Shown: positions 48,099-58,155 of the stretch, piece by piece
Position numbering within the stretch: the stretch's first letter is position 1
Layout: each line of letters starts with the position of its first letter
From: Anastrepha obliqua
Lineage: Eukaryota; Arthropoda; Insecta; Diptera; Tephritidae
DNA length: 64,000 nucleotides
Assembly: GCF_027943255.1 (NCBI RefSeq)
Contig: NC_072894.1
Location: 136,019,601-136,083,600 of the forward strand
Direction: 5' to 3'
Program-made: the position numbers and the translations under genes
Notes under the pieces: generated by a model
Database searches by the model: none
Seen by the model: the letters and a program-made list of their open reading frames with translations, nothing else
Told to the model about the DNA's origin: nothing

Positions 48099-51000
48099 AT
48101 GAGTGCAATCGCAAATATTGAAAAACTTTCCCAGGACAATTACGCGACGTGGTCGGTACAGGTAAAAAGCCTGTTAGTAACATTAGATTTGTGGGAATAT
48201 GTGGTTGGTGAAAAGCCGGACGAAGAGATTGCAAGGGCTCTCTGGGTAAAAAGTGACCAGAAAGCATTGGCAACAATTACATTGTGCGTAAAATCTAGCG
48301 AATTAATACACGTAAAAAGTTGTGCAACTTCGAAGGAAGCGTGGCGGGTCCTAAATTCAATTTATTGCACAGATAGCGCCGCGCGTAAGGTTGCTCTATT
48401 TAAAAAGTTAATGCACTTCAAAATTTCCATGCAAGACAAGTTCGCAGCGCGTGTAAATGAGTTTCGTTCAATTGTTGAGGATCTTAGAGAAATAGGAATT
48501 GTGGTGCCAGACGATTTCATCTCAATTTTGCTTCTCTGTAGTCTCCCTGATGAGATGGAAAGTTTTGTAGTGGCTATTGAAAGCCGGGATACCTTGCCGA
48601 AATTCGATGCGTTGGTGTCAAAAATTTTGGAAAGCGAAATACGCCAAAATGAAAAGTGTTCAACTCCTGATGAAAAGGTGTTTTTGGCCCAGTCCAAAAG
48701 TCGACAAAAAATTGTGTGTTTTAAATGTGGCAAAAAGGGACATATACGTGCCCAGTGTAAAGTGTCAATGCCTAAAGAAAAAAGAAATGAAAAGGCATGT
48801 TGTTTGTTTGAAGAGCGAAAAAATGATAGTGACACGTGGATTTTGGACAGTGGTGCTAGTTCGCACATGTGTATGGAACAAAGTTTTTTCAACTCAATTG
48901 AGCCCAGAAGGCAAGAAATAGTGCTTGCAACGGGAAAAACAATTTATGCGAAAGGAATAGGTACGCTGAGCTTAAAAACGGAATTTATGAACTTAATTTT
49001 ACATAATGTGTGGTATGTTCCTGAACTAAAATCAAATTTTTTCTCAATTGGCAAAGCCATAGAATACGGTCATTCAATAAAATTTTCGAAAAATTACGCA
49101 TTAATGGAAACAAAAGAAGGAGAAAGCATGTTAAAAGCAAAGTTAGTCGGTGGCGTATTTGTTGTTAAAATGACAATTAGAAAACCGGTTGAAAAGTTAA
49201 GTGCCTTAATTGAAAATAAAATGTTAGAAAAGTGGCATAAAAGATTCGGACATGTAAATATAAACGATTCGCGAATTCTGTCAAACAAAAATCTGGTACG
49301 AGGTTTGAATATAAGTGGCGTTCATAATTATCAGTGTGTAACTTGTGCTGTTTGGAAAATTCGTAGCTTGCCTTACAGTGCATATGGTAGGGTATTATCG
49401 GAAAACGTGCTGGACTTGATTCATACAGATCTTTGTGGTCCCATGCGGGTTAAATCGTTGGGGGGAGCGTCATATTTCATTACATTTATTGATGATTTCT
49501 CCCGTTATATGACAGTGTATTTTTTGAAAAATAAATCTGATGCTTTTGATGCATTTAAACATTTTGCTGTGACTGCGGAGACACAGATAGGCCGAAAAAT
49601 AAAAACTGTGAGAAGTGATAATGGTAAAGAGTTTGCCAATATGATGTTTAAGCGGTATTTTAGTGAAAGGGGTATTGTTCACCAAACTTCAGTTAGCTAT
49701 TCGCCTCAACAAAATGGCGTGGCTGAGAGAGCGAACAGAACATTAGTGGAAATGGCGCGTTGTTTACTCGAAAGTTCGACATTGCCTCAATATTTGTGGG
49801 GAGAAGCCATTAATACATCGGTGTACTTGAGAAATAGAACAATAACTAAAGTGTTGAAAAACTTAACTCCTTATCAAGTGTGGTATAAAAGGAAACCTTC
49901 GGTGTCACATTTTAAAATTTTTGGCTGTGACGTGGTGGCTTTAAAGAAAGGGCCATATAAGGGTGGCAAATTCGATACAAAAGGCACTAAACTAAAATTT
50001 GTTGGCTATGCCGGAAGTGCTAAAGGCTATAGACTTTATAATCAAAACAAGCGAAGTATTGTTATAGCTCATGATTGTATATTTTTTGAATCGTCTTTTG
50101 AACCAATTTTAATACAAGAAGACGTTAGTGAAGAAGTACCTTTCTACCATGAAATAAAAGAGTCATCTCCATCGGATGATGGCAAGTGCGGTGAAATTCA
50201 GAATGATAGTGTTGTTGAAGAGCAACTCGAAGACAATGGCGTTGATGATGATGAGGGGTATTCTTTAGATGAAGAAAACGACCCGGTAGTTACGCGAAAA
50301 AGAGGTCGAGGAAGACCAAAATTATTACGAACAGGTACTGTTGGTAGACCAAAAAGACGGTATAATGAGGTAGAGGTTTTAAATTACATTGCTGAGAGTC
50401 CTGAAACTGTAGAAGAAGCTTTGTCTTCGCCAGAACGTGAATATTGGAAGGAAGCTATGCAAATAGAGTTCGATTCGCTTACTAAAAATAATACGTGGGT
50501 GTTGGTGGACCAACCAAAACATAAAAACGTCATTGGTTGTAGGTGGGTGTTCACCAAGAAGCGAAAACCATGTGGTCGTATCGAAAAGTACAAAGCGAGA
50601 TTGGTAGCTCAGGGGTGCTCCCAAAGGCGCAACATTGATTACACCGAGACTTACGCACCTGTTGTACGACATTCGACCATTCGATTGTTGTTGGCTTTAG
50701 CAGCGAAGTACCAACTGGTGGTTAATCATGTCGATGTAGTATCAGCTTATTTAAATGGTGATTTAAACGAAGACGTCTTCATGGTACAACCATTAGCGTT
50801 TGAAAGTTCAAGATACCCCAACAAGGTGTGCAAATTAATTAAACCCATCTACGGTCTTAAACAGGCAGGCCGCGAGTGGAACAAAAAGATCTCCGAAATC
50901 CTCACGACTATGGGCTTCAAAAGATGTCAAGCGGATAGTTGTGTATATTTTAAGAGGGAGTATGGTTCCATGCGTCTTATTGGTTTGTACGTGGATGATA

Positions 51001-51944
51001 TGCTGTTAGCTTGCTCTAATGCAGGGCAGACGAAAATTATTTTAAAGCAGCTAAATGAGTTTGTTGAAGCTGTAGATAAAGGGCCGGTATCGTTTTATTT
51101 AGGTTTGGAAATAGAGAGAGATGCATCTACTGGCACAATATCAATTCATCAAGAACATTATGTGAATCAACTTCTTAAAATATGGGGAATGGACTCATGC
51201 AAGTCGGCAACTACACCTTGGGTTGATGGCACGGTACTCAAGAAGTGTGAGAAGCAGTGTAACGATATTGACGCGATGCGATACCAAAGTTTAATCGGGG
51301 GGTTGATGTACCTGGCGGTAATATCTAGGCCAGATATCGCCCATGTTGTATCTAAATTATCACAATTTAATAATCATCCACATGAAGAACATTTTAAAGC
51401 CGCGAAGCACGTGTTACGATATTTGAAGCAGAGTTCAGCAGCGAAAATAACTTATTCATCTACAGGCGAAAATTTGGTGTGCTACACAGATTCCGACTGG
51501 GCTGGTGACGTATCTGATCGCAAATCATACAGCGGTTACGTAGTATTCATGTCTGATGGTCTGGTTTCTTGGGAATCAAAAAAGCAGTCTATCGTTGCCC
51601 TCAGTACAATGGAGGCAGAATATATAGCTCTATGTCAAGGCGCAAAAGATGTTGTTTTTCTTCGAGCGTTGTTGCATGAAATGGGGTATGACGGATACGT
51701 AAATGAACCTACGAACATGCATTGCGATAATCAAAGTGCACAATTTTTGCTGAAGAACCCGGTGGTGCACAAGCGCAGTAAACACATAGATTTAAGATTT
51801 CATTACATCCGTGAGTTGTTTGAAAAGGGCGAAATCGAGGTACATTTTGTAAATTCTGATGCAAATGCAGCAGATATAATGACTAAATTTTTAAAGAAAT
51901 TGAAACATAAAAATGGATGTAAATTGCTAAAGCTTACAATGTAA
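48099..51944 (+). CDS. Ty1/copia Gag-Pol polyprotein, intact (1281 aa)
   Basis: Single uninterrupted frame encoding the whole retrotransposon polyprotein. N-terminal Gag (about 1-225) ends in a CCHC zinc knuckle (C207, C210, H215, C220). The aspartic protease carries LDSGAS (D250). The pre-integrase zinc site is H380, H385, C413, C416. Integrase has a DD35E triad at D444, D507 and E543 and a GxxKGYRLY box near 639-647. A linker (about 670-760) holds an acidic tract and two AT-hook-like GRP motifs (735-741, 748-754). RT has D879 and YVDDM (D967, D968). RNase H has D1131, E1172, D1210 and D1231. Length is slightly below Drosophila copia (about 1400). The ATG lies 71 bp after the LTR. No stop, frameshift or missing catalytic residue was seen, so it may be active. 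Confidence 0.95.
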   Translation: MSAIANIEKLSQDNYATWSVQVKSLLVTLDLWEYVVGEKPDEEIARALWVKSDQKALATITLCVKSSELIHVKSCATSKEAWRVLNSIYCTDSAARKVALFKKLMHFKISMQDKFAARVNEFRSIVEDLREIGIVVPDDFISILLLCSLPDEMESFVVAIESRDTLPKFDALVSKILESEIRQNEKCSTPDEKVFLAQSKSRQKIVCFKCGKKGHIRAQCKVSMPKEKRNEKACCLFEERKNDSDTWILDSGASSHMCMEQSFFNSIEPRRQEIVLATGKTIYAKGIGTLSLKTEFMNLILHNVWYVPELKSNFFSIGKAIEYGHSIKFSKNYALMETKEGESMLKAKLVGGVFVVKMTIRKPVEKLSALIENKMLEKWHKRFGHVNINDSRILSNKNLVRGLNISGVHNYQCVTCAVWKIRSLPYSAYGRVLSENVLDLIHTDLCGPMRVKSLGGASYFITFIDDFSRYMTVYFLKNKSDAFDAFKHFAVTAETQIGRKIKTVRSDNGKEFANMMFKRYFSERGIVHQTSVSYSPQQNGVAERANRTLVEMARCLLESSTLPQYLWGEAINTSVYLRNRTITKVLKNLTPYQVWYKRKPSVSHFKIFGCDVVALKKGPYKGGKFDTKGTKLKFVGYAGSAKGYRLYNQNKRSIVIAHDCIFFESSFEPILIQEDVSEEVPFYHEIKESSPSDDGKCGEIQNDSVVEEQLEDNGVDDDEGYSLDEENDPVVTRKRGRGRPKLLRTGTVGRPKRRYNEVEVLNYIAESPETVEEALSSPEREYWKEAMQIEFDSLTKNNTWVLVDQPKHKNVIGCRWVFTKKRKPCGRIEKYKARLVAQGCSQRRNIDYTETYAPVVRHSTIRLLLALAAKYQLVVNHVDVVSAYLNGDLNEDVFMVQPLAFESSRYPNKVCKLIKPIYGLKQAGREWNKKISEILTTMGFKRCQADSCVYFKREYGSMRLIGLYVDDMLLACSNAGQTKIILKQLNEFVEAVDKGPVSFYLGLEIERDASTGTISIHQEHYVNQLLKIWGMDSCKSATTPWVDGTVLKKCEKQCNDIDAMRYQSLIGGLMYLAVISRPDIAHVVSKLSQFNNHPHEEHFKAAKHVLRYLKQSSAAKITYSSTGENLVCYTDSDWAGDVSDRKSYSGYVVFMSDGLVSWESKKQSIVALSTMEAEYIALCQGAKDVVFLRALLHEMGYDGYVNEPTNMHCDNQSAQFLLKNPVVHKRSKHIDLRFHYIRELFEKGEIEVHFVNSDANAADIMTKFLKKLKHKNGCKLLKLTM

Positions 51945-52050
51945 TTAAAATGTACTCAAAAGTAGCAATATTATTATTACAGTTTTGTCGTAATGAAAAT
52001 ATTAAAATACGGAAAATTTTGAAAAATGTAATTTATAATATAACTGGGTT

Positions 52051-52060
52051 GAGAGGGAGA
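52051..52060 (+). other. Copia polypurine tract
   Basis: GAGAGGGAGA, 2 bp before the 3' LTR, the expected plus-strand primer position. Confidence 0.8.
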
Positions 52061-52062
52061 AT

Positions 52063-52319
52063 TGTAAGAATCATAGCAACCCATGATTATAAGAATCATA
52101 GCAACCCGTGATTGTAAGAATCACAGCAAACAATGATTGTATATTAAGAATCGTAGCAAGCCATGATTTGTAAGAATCATAGTTGGCTATGTACATTTTG
52201 GTTCAGCCGTTATTCTTAGTTTTAATATGTACAGTTAGTTGAAATAAAGCAACCGAGCAGTTTAAACGTGCGTTTCCTTTGTTCCCGGATGTGTTATATA
52301 AAGGTAAAATAACCTTACA
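52063..52319 (+). mobile_element. Copia 3' LTR (257 bp)
   Basis: Same length and, read base by base, the same sequence as the 5' LTR, including the tandem dyads. AATAAA is at 52243-52248. Followed by the AGTAC duplication at 52320-52324. Confidence 0.95.
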
Positions 52320-52425
52320 AGTACCAATAAAAGTGGCTTGGGGCGCACACCTTGAGATGTTGTAAAAATTAATAAGCCAAAAAAAATCGATTTTTTGCAA
52401 CCACGAAACCCATGTAACCCCTTAG

Positions 52426-54395
52426 GTAAAATTGAAAAAATAAACAATAATTTACTTAAAGATGTGGTCCCAATAGTAGCACAGCGACACTTTGCCAAGT
52501 TTTGGCTATTTAAATGCTCTTTTGTTTATTTATTAACTTTCTTTTCAAGAAAAGGCAGTAACTCAAAACTTTCTACTGTGCACAAAATTTAAAAAATTAA
52601 GTCCATAAAATTCAAAATTTTTAATGTACTAATCAGAGTTTTTAGAAAAATGTTTAATATGTATTTTTACAATCAAGTTTTTTAAGTAACTCCAAATACA
52701 AAAATCAAGCATTTATTGCTGGTCCAGTTGTTTACCAAAAACAAAAAAAAAACAAGTTGTTGATTGAATAAATGAGAAAGAAATCCTTCAAAAATAATAA
52801 AACAAACACGTTCAGTATTATATTTGACTTTTATTTTGTGCATTATCTAAGGAGTGGGTCATTTTTAGAAGGAACACATTTTAATGTTATGTGGACGTAT
52901 TTCGTGCTTCGTTGCCTTTCTGTGCAGAAATTCTAGCATTTTCTATTTGGGAACTAAGTCAAATCTAAAGACCCGTCGATCTCGATTTTTCTTTGCCTAA
53001 AACAATTTTTACTTATATTCTGGATACGATGCCCTAATTAAGTATTATTGTTAATTAGTCTACAAGAAATTATTGTTTCATAGACTAAATATGCAAATAA
53101 ATAAAAACCGTGTTTGATCTAATAGTTCGACCCCTGTTACTTTGATCGTAGAAATAAAGATAAATCTGCTTTCTTCTCGGCCAAATTTTTGCGTCTGACT
53201 TTGACGAAAATCAATGCAAGCCGACGTTTGCTAGAAGACAGTTGATATCTGTCTTCTGTGGGAAATTTATCGATGATAATTTTATTTTTTCTACACCGGT
53301 TCCCCTGGGACTCAGTTTGCAGGGATATTCTTGCGTCTCTTGCATCTCTTACTAAATTTCTAAATTAAATTAAATATTAGCTGTATCTCGGTTTAGGTCC
53401 ACTGTGTGCAATAATATTTGCTAGAAATTCCTCATTTGATAGTTATTCGGAAAATTCCAGCATTACAACACATGACGCACTTAATTTACTTGTAATCTAA
53501 GCGATACGAATACATACACATGTGTTACACAGACTTACATAGATATTTACTTACTAATACATGCCCAATGATACATGGCTTCAAGTGCACTAAAGTTAAT
53601 AGCAATATTACATATTTAATGCCAATGAATTGTATCAATACAGTAGCTGCCTTGCATGTGCCCGTGCAAAGGTATCTGTGCGTGTGTGTGGTGCATGCAA
53701 GGTAATTGTAATTTGGTAGCAAATAATGTAACCAAATTCGTATTGGACACACTTTGTATTGTTTGTGGTGCTAACAGAGGCGGGTTGATGGCTCACATAT
53801 ATATGGCTTGTATGTATATATAAGTAGACAAGCAAAGACGTGCTTTCGATAGAGAGAATATTTGAATAGCCGCGAGTGTATTCTCGCATGTGTGTGTGGG
53901 CGTTTATGTGCTTTATAATAATGACAGTTAAGGAAATTTGCAACAATCATTTAACATGGGCATGTAAGATATATGTAAATTTGTAGTTGTTATATCTAAT
54001 ATAAATGCCTACATTGCTTGTTCGATGCGAATACCAGTCAGTGAGTTGGGAGATGAATATGTTTTGTGAGCAGAAGGACCTCATTGCTAAATACAAAGAT
54101 ATACTACCATATCTGGTTAAGTGTTAGGCCATAGCCAATATTTGCGCAACAATTGCTTCGATTGTGTAAGTGAGCCGCAATTTGGTATGATAGACTCAAA
54201 ACACAAGCACACACGCGCACGGGTATATAAATACTTCAGTTCAACTAAATGCCCTTAGGCTAAGTTTACTTTACTCGGTCTAATGGAGTTTGAGAAAGAA
54301 GATTGGTGGCAGAATACTATGTTGGTATATATGTGTAAGCTGCTTGAGCATCCCAACAAACAATTGGGGTCAAGTTGAGTTGCTTTAATTTTTGT
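52426..54395. other. Non-coding stretch
   Basis: No supported gene. AT-rich to about 53500; CA/TG microsatellite patches thereafter produce short chance frames on both strands. Confidence 0.45.
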
Positions 54396-54399
54396 TTTT

Positions 54400-54910
54400 G
54401 TGGGAACAACATTAATTCCATTGCACTGCATCCGGCTTGCCTTATTAATTTCCTTCAACACATCAGTGCCAAAGACCTCAAACTAGATTCTGGCAAAGGC
54501 TAGGTAGGCGCATAGAAAGTGGTCCGCCGTCTCATCTTCCTCTTCACTTGGTGGGCAGAGTGCACTGTGTAAGATGCTTGCCTTTACATGCGTTTCGCCC
54601 ATAGAAAGTGGCCTGTCATCGGCCCCTGCTGCTTAATGACAGAAAGATCTGCGACAGTTGGTCGGACATCATCAGTTTTATCCATCTGCAGCCACTCTCA
54701 GCCTACCAAGCTCGCTGAGCCAGTTTGCTAACCGTGGCTTTGATGGCTGCAGAAAGGAGTGTCAGTATGGGCTCTGAGGCCAACTTCTTTGGCCTGAAGC
54801 TGAAGAGTCAGATGTCTCGTAACCCGAGATCCATGTTAGCATGAGAATATTATGTCTACCGCTACCAGAGCCGAAACCTTGCTTGGTCCTGAGCCATCCA
54901 TGAGAATGCG
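54400..54910 (-). pseudogene. LINE ORF2 RNase H to C-terminal remnant
   Basis: Read on the minus strand: ILMDGSGPSKVSALVAV near 54890 resembles the TDGSKxxxGxGAGV start of LINE RNase H. Then SAAIKATVSKLAQ (about 54740) fits the AEVxAIxxA helix region, and CPPSEEEDETADHFLCAYLAFAR (about 54555-54487) matches the CxxCxEEEETxxHxLCxCPAFAR tail. VFGTDVLKEINKAS follows (about 54470-54430). Frames shift between these pieces and stops intervene, so the copy is dead. The central part of RNase H appears deleted. Confidence 0.6.
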
Positions 54911-56220
54911 AAAACAGTGTTTGTCGGGCTCAATTTCAGATTCGTTTAATATGAGAATTAAGCTAATTCCCAAATCTCCAACCTTGCTTCACTTCAATAC
55001 TGCAAGTGGGGAACCTCAGAATTCTCAGGGACTCGAGAATATATGGTTTGGCAACGGCAGCGTATTTTTGCATATTTTTGCATATTGCAAGCAGTGTCAT
55101 AATGCTGGAGAAAATCATTTTTTCTCAAGTTCATTTCAACGTACAGTCTAAGTTTAGAGATTAATTGAAGAATGATTTTGCATACCAACTTGAGTCCTGT
55201 GAATTTCCTCAAGGTTGGAGAAACATTTCCTCGCTGTTTGTTGGTATACGATTGTAGTCGTGTATGCATGTATTTGTAAGTAGATATTGACAGTTTCATA
55301 GATGCATACATTTACTTACTGGACGGTTATGGCTTACAAAATAATTAAAACATTGTGGTTTACAATTTAATTAATAGGCGAAAAGGACAAACGAGTTAAA
55401 CAATAGAAGTAGCAGCAGCAAAAGCAGCAAACCAATAACTTGAAAGACCTTAAAACTGGCAGCAAAACAAAAAGCAGTAAGAAGTAGGAGGAGATACAGC
55501 AGCGCTACGGCCAAGTTAATTGTTATGCCTGGAATTTTTGGCGCACACAAAGATTTTCATACATACAAATTAAGAAAATTACAAATAGCTTATTACTATG
55601 CGTGTATGTATGTACATACGGAGATATGCCAGTGGCAATAAAGTGCAAATTCTTGTCAGCATAACGCTCGAATAAAGGAGCAAAATAATGCGTGTGACAT
55701 TAAGGGTCTTACAAGCTTATAAAATGCCATACATAAAAGTGGTATTATTAGCAAAACCAAGCACACACACATACATATGCACTTATGTAGTTGTGTATAC
55801 ATACTTGTGTGTATAATTACACGTGTTTAAGCATTAACTCTGCGTCTCGGCATCAAAACTAAGCAGATATTGTTATTCCAAAGGTAGTTTATCACATCAT
55901 TTAATATTATTGCTATTTTGCTAAATGATTTATGAAAATTGGAAATTATATGAATTATTCAAGGATATGCCGTATCGTTTAACAAAATCAATGAAATTAG
56001 CAATTTATTATGATTTGCATGGAATGAAGCGAAGCTCAGAGCATCACACAGCATAGGATATTTGGAAAATTGCATAGGAGCAATTCCACCAGAAGATTCA
56101 GCGCAGACAAAATATTGAAAGTTAGTAAAATTACGTTGCTTAAGCTTATTTCCATAGGAAACAATCCAATTTCCATTTGATATTTAATTTTCCATTTCGA
56201 GATATTCTTGATGATACTTT
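54911..56220. other. Non-coding stretch
   Basis: No supported gene. The 99-codon plus frame at 54852-55151 overlaps the LINE remnant antisense and has no family features. Confidence 0.45.
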
Positions 56221-56229
56221 TATTTATAT

Positions 56230-56650
56230 TAATTTTTACTTATTATATTTTATTTTTATTTTTTTGGGCGCGAGGTAGGGTTCAAAATGACTTCGCACTT
56301 ATTGGACCGTCGTCTACTGCGTGGAGTGGTGAAGGCACTAAACAAGCCTTGCTCCTTTTCTGGGAAGACTCCTTTTCCGGTACTACTTCCTGCATTACTT
56401 CGGGAGCGCTCAGAGTTCATAAAATGGACCAGATCTATTCGCCTACCTCAGGGTCCATCATGCTTGTGGCTATCTTCATGCTATGGGCTCATCTTCTTAT
56501 GTCTCTGTTAATTATCTTCGCGTTCAAGTCGATCATTTTCGTCGGAGTGATATCGCCAATCTGCTCCCTCAGAGCATCGCTTTCTATGAGCCATCTGCTA
56601 CAACTGAAGAACGTGAGTTCGGCGTGACCCTCGGAGTTTCGCTGTATATG
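56230..56650. other. GC-richer coding-like island, unassigned
   Basis: Abrupt rise in GC over ~400 bp inside AT-rich DNA. A plus frame of 139 codons (56208-56627) is open. The minus strand reads protein-like with three stops (WLIESDALREQIGDITPTKM, then LNAKIINRDIRR, KIATSMMDPEVGE, APEVMQEVVPEKESSQ). The minus reading has the better amino-acid balance and runs into an A-rich end at about 56230-56265, as a retrocopy or old retroelement would. I do not recognise either product. Which strand was coding, if any, is undecided. Confidence 0.35.
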
Positions 56651-57170
56651 CACCTGAGGCTGTTTACACAAGAAAATGTTAATAAGCAATAGAAAAATAA
56701 AAAAATTTAAAAATTAAGAAGTGAATTTGTGTTTTTAACTGTTTTATATGTATAAAAATTTTGTTTTGTTTAAATAAGTTGCTTGGAAAATTTTTTTGTA
56801 AAAAAAAAATTAAATCAAAAAAATGTTTTGTAATGTAATAAAATAAATAAAACAAATGTTTTAAAATGTAAACAAAAAACAAGAAAAAATTAAAAAGAAT
56901 TTTTTTTAATAAAAAATTTTAATTTAAACTTTCAAAATTTTGTGGAAAAAATTTAAATAACATTTTTAAAAAATATTTTGTTATTTAGATAATAATAGTA
57001 AATAAACTATTTCTGTAAGCTGTTGCGGGTTGTGAAATTAATTTCTTAATGTTTTTTTAAGAAAAAAATTAAAAAACTTTTTTTATACATTTTTTTATAA
57101 GCATGTATAGAAATAGTTTTTTTATTTTTTGTTATTCGTTTTGTTTAATTTTTATGATCTCTAAAATGTC
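56651..57170. other. AT-rich low-complexity stretch
   Basis: Poly-A and poly-T runs of 6-10 bases throughout. No feature. Confidence 0.5.
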
Positions 57171-58100
57171 ATACGCTAGTCGAAAATTATAGCCAAATTA
57201 TAATAGACAAGTAACGCCCGTAATCGGAAAATTTTACCAGTACCAAAACGCCAAATAGTATCTCCGAAATGGTTTTCACTATAAAAGAAGAACTGTACTT
57301 GAATGTATGCATTAAATTTATCAGAATTTATTGTTTTCAGGGCAAACTCTAAGCCATTTACTTTTATTAATAGTTTATATCCCATGTTTCAGTCATTTAA
57401 TTCCTCTTCCCACATAATTCGCTACACAAATTCTTTCCTTTCAAATCCGGTAGGTGTCAGTTCAATTATATGCGACATCACTTGATTGTTGTGTCATAGC
57501 AGAAAAACGTTCAATTTCAAGCAATCCAGCAGCGAAACGCCCCAAACACAAAACAAGAGACACTTTCTTGCTTTAAGCCTTCCAGCCAAATAAGCGAAAG
57601 GAAACTAAATTAAGGGAGGACAAAACGAAAAAAGACAAAATGAAAGATTGCCCAAAAATAGATAGTTTTTCTTAGTTGTTGTTGTTGTTTATTTGTGTAA
57701 AAATAGTAAGCGTTTTTTATTTATTTCTTTTTTTCGTTTTTTGTTTTTTACTTGGGACGATACCAATGATGGTGATGAGTTGATGAGTTTAATATAATAA
57801 AAAGGGCCTAAAGCCATTTTTACTACTTCTGGATGATAAAACGAGTGAGGTGGTAAAATGGCAACTTTCTATGTGCGAAAAGTTGACTGTTGTTGGGGGA
57901 AAATGAGCTGAGTAAACCAATGTGTCATGGGAATGTTGAGTGCGATAGTAAAAGTATACATATTTTTCTGGATAGGTGTGAAAAAGTGTAAAACTTTGAG
58001 CAACACCCAGTAGTGAATTGTGAACTTCATATTTATTATTTATTGAACATTTTTATACGGACCTGCATTCTGACGCTGCAGCGTTCAATCAACCGAAAAC
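57171..58100. other. Non-coding stretch
   Basis: No supported gene. Confidence 0.45.
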
Positions 58101-58155
58101 AGATCTTCGGCGGTGAGCTTAGCCTGAATCAACAATTTTAGTTCATACCTTCAGG
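58101..58155 (+). repeat. 55-bp hairpin repeat, copy A
   Basis: Shares about 55 bp with 60562-60617, differing at about four positions. Contains a 7-bp inverted repeat GCCTGAA ... TTCAGGC around 21 nt. Confidence 0.75.

Larger units (their letters stand above)
47256..52425. mobile_element. TTAA-type MITE interrupted by the copia element
   Basis: Left end GGGGTTACATGGGTTTCGT (47260-47278) is the exact reverse complement of the right end at 52403-52421 (19 bp). Flanks are TTAA (47256-47259) and TTAG (52422-52425; one base changed). Without the copia insert and one AGTAC duplicate the element is about 608 bp (47260-47770 plus 52325-52421). No transposase. The internal motif GCGTTTAAAGTTTTGA at 47751-47766 resembles motifs in the elements at 28569 and 33984. 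Confidence 0.8.

Noticed and set aside
48362..48892. 176-codon minus-strand ORF antisense to copia Gag
   Set aside because: Shadow of the strongly supported polyprotein on the plus strand.
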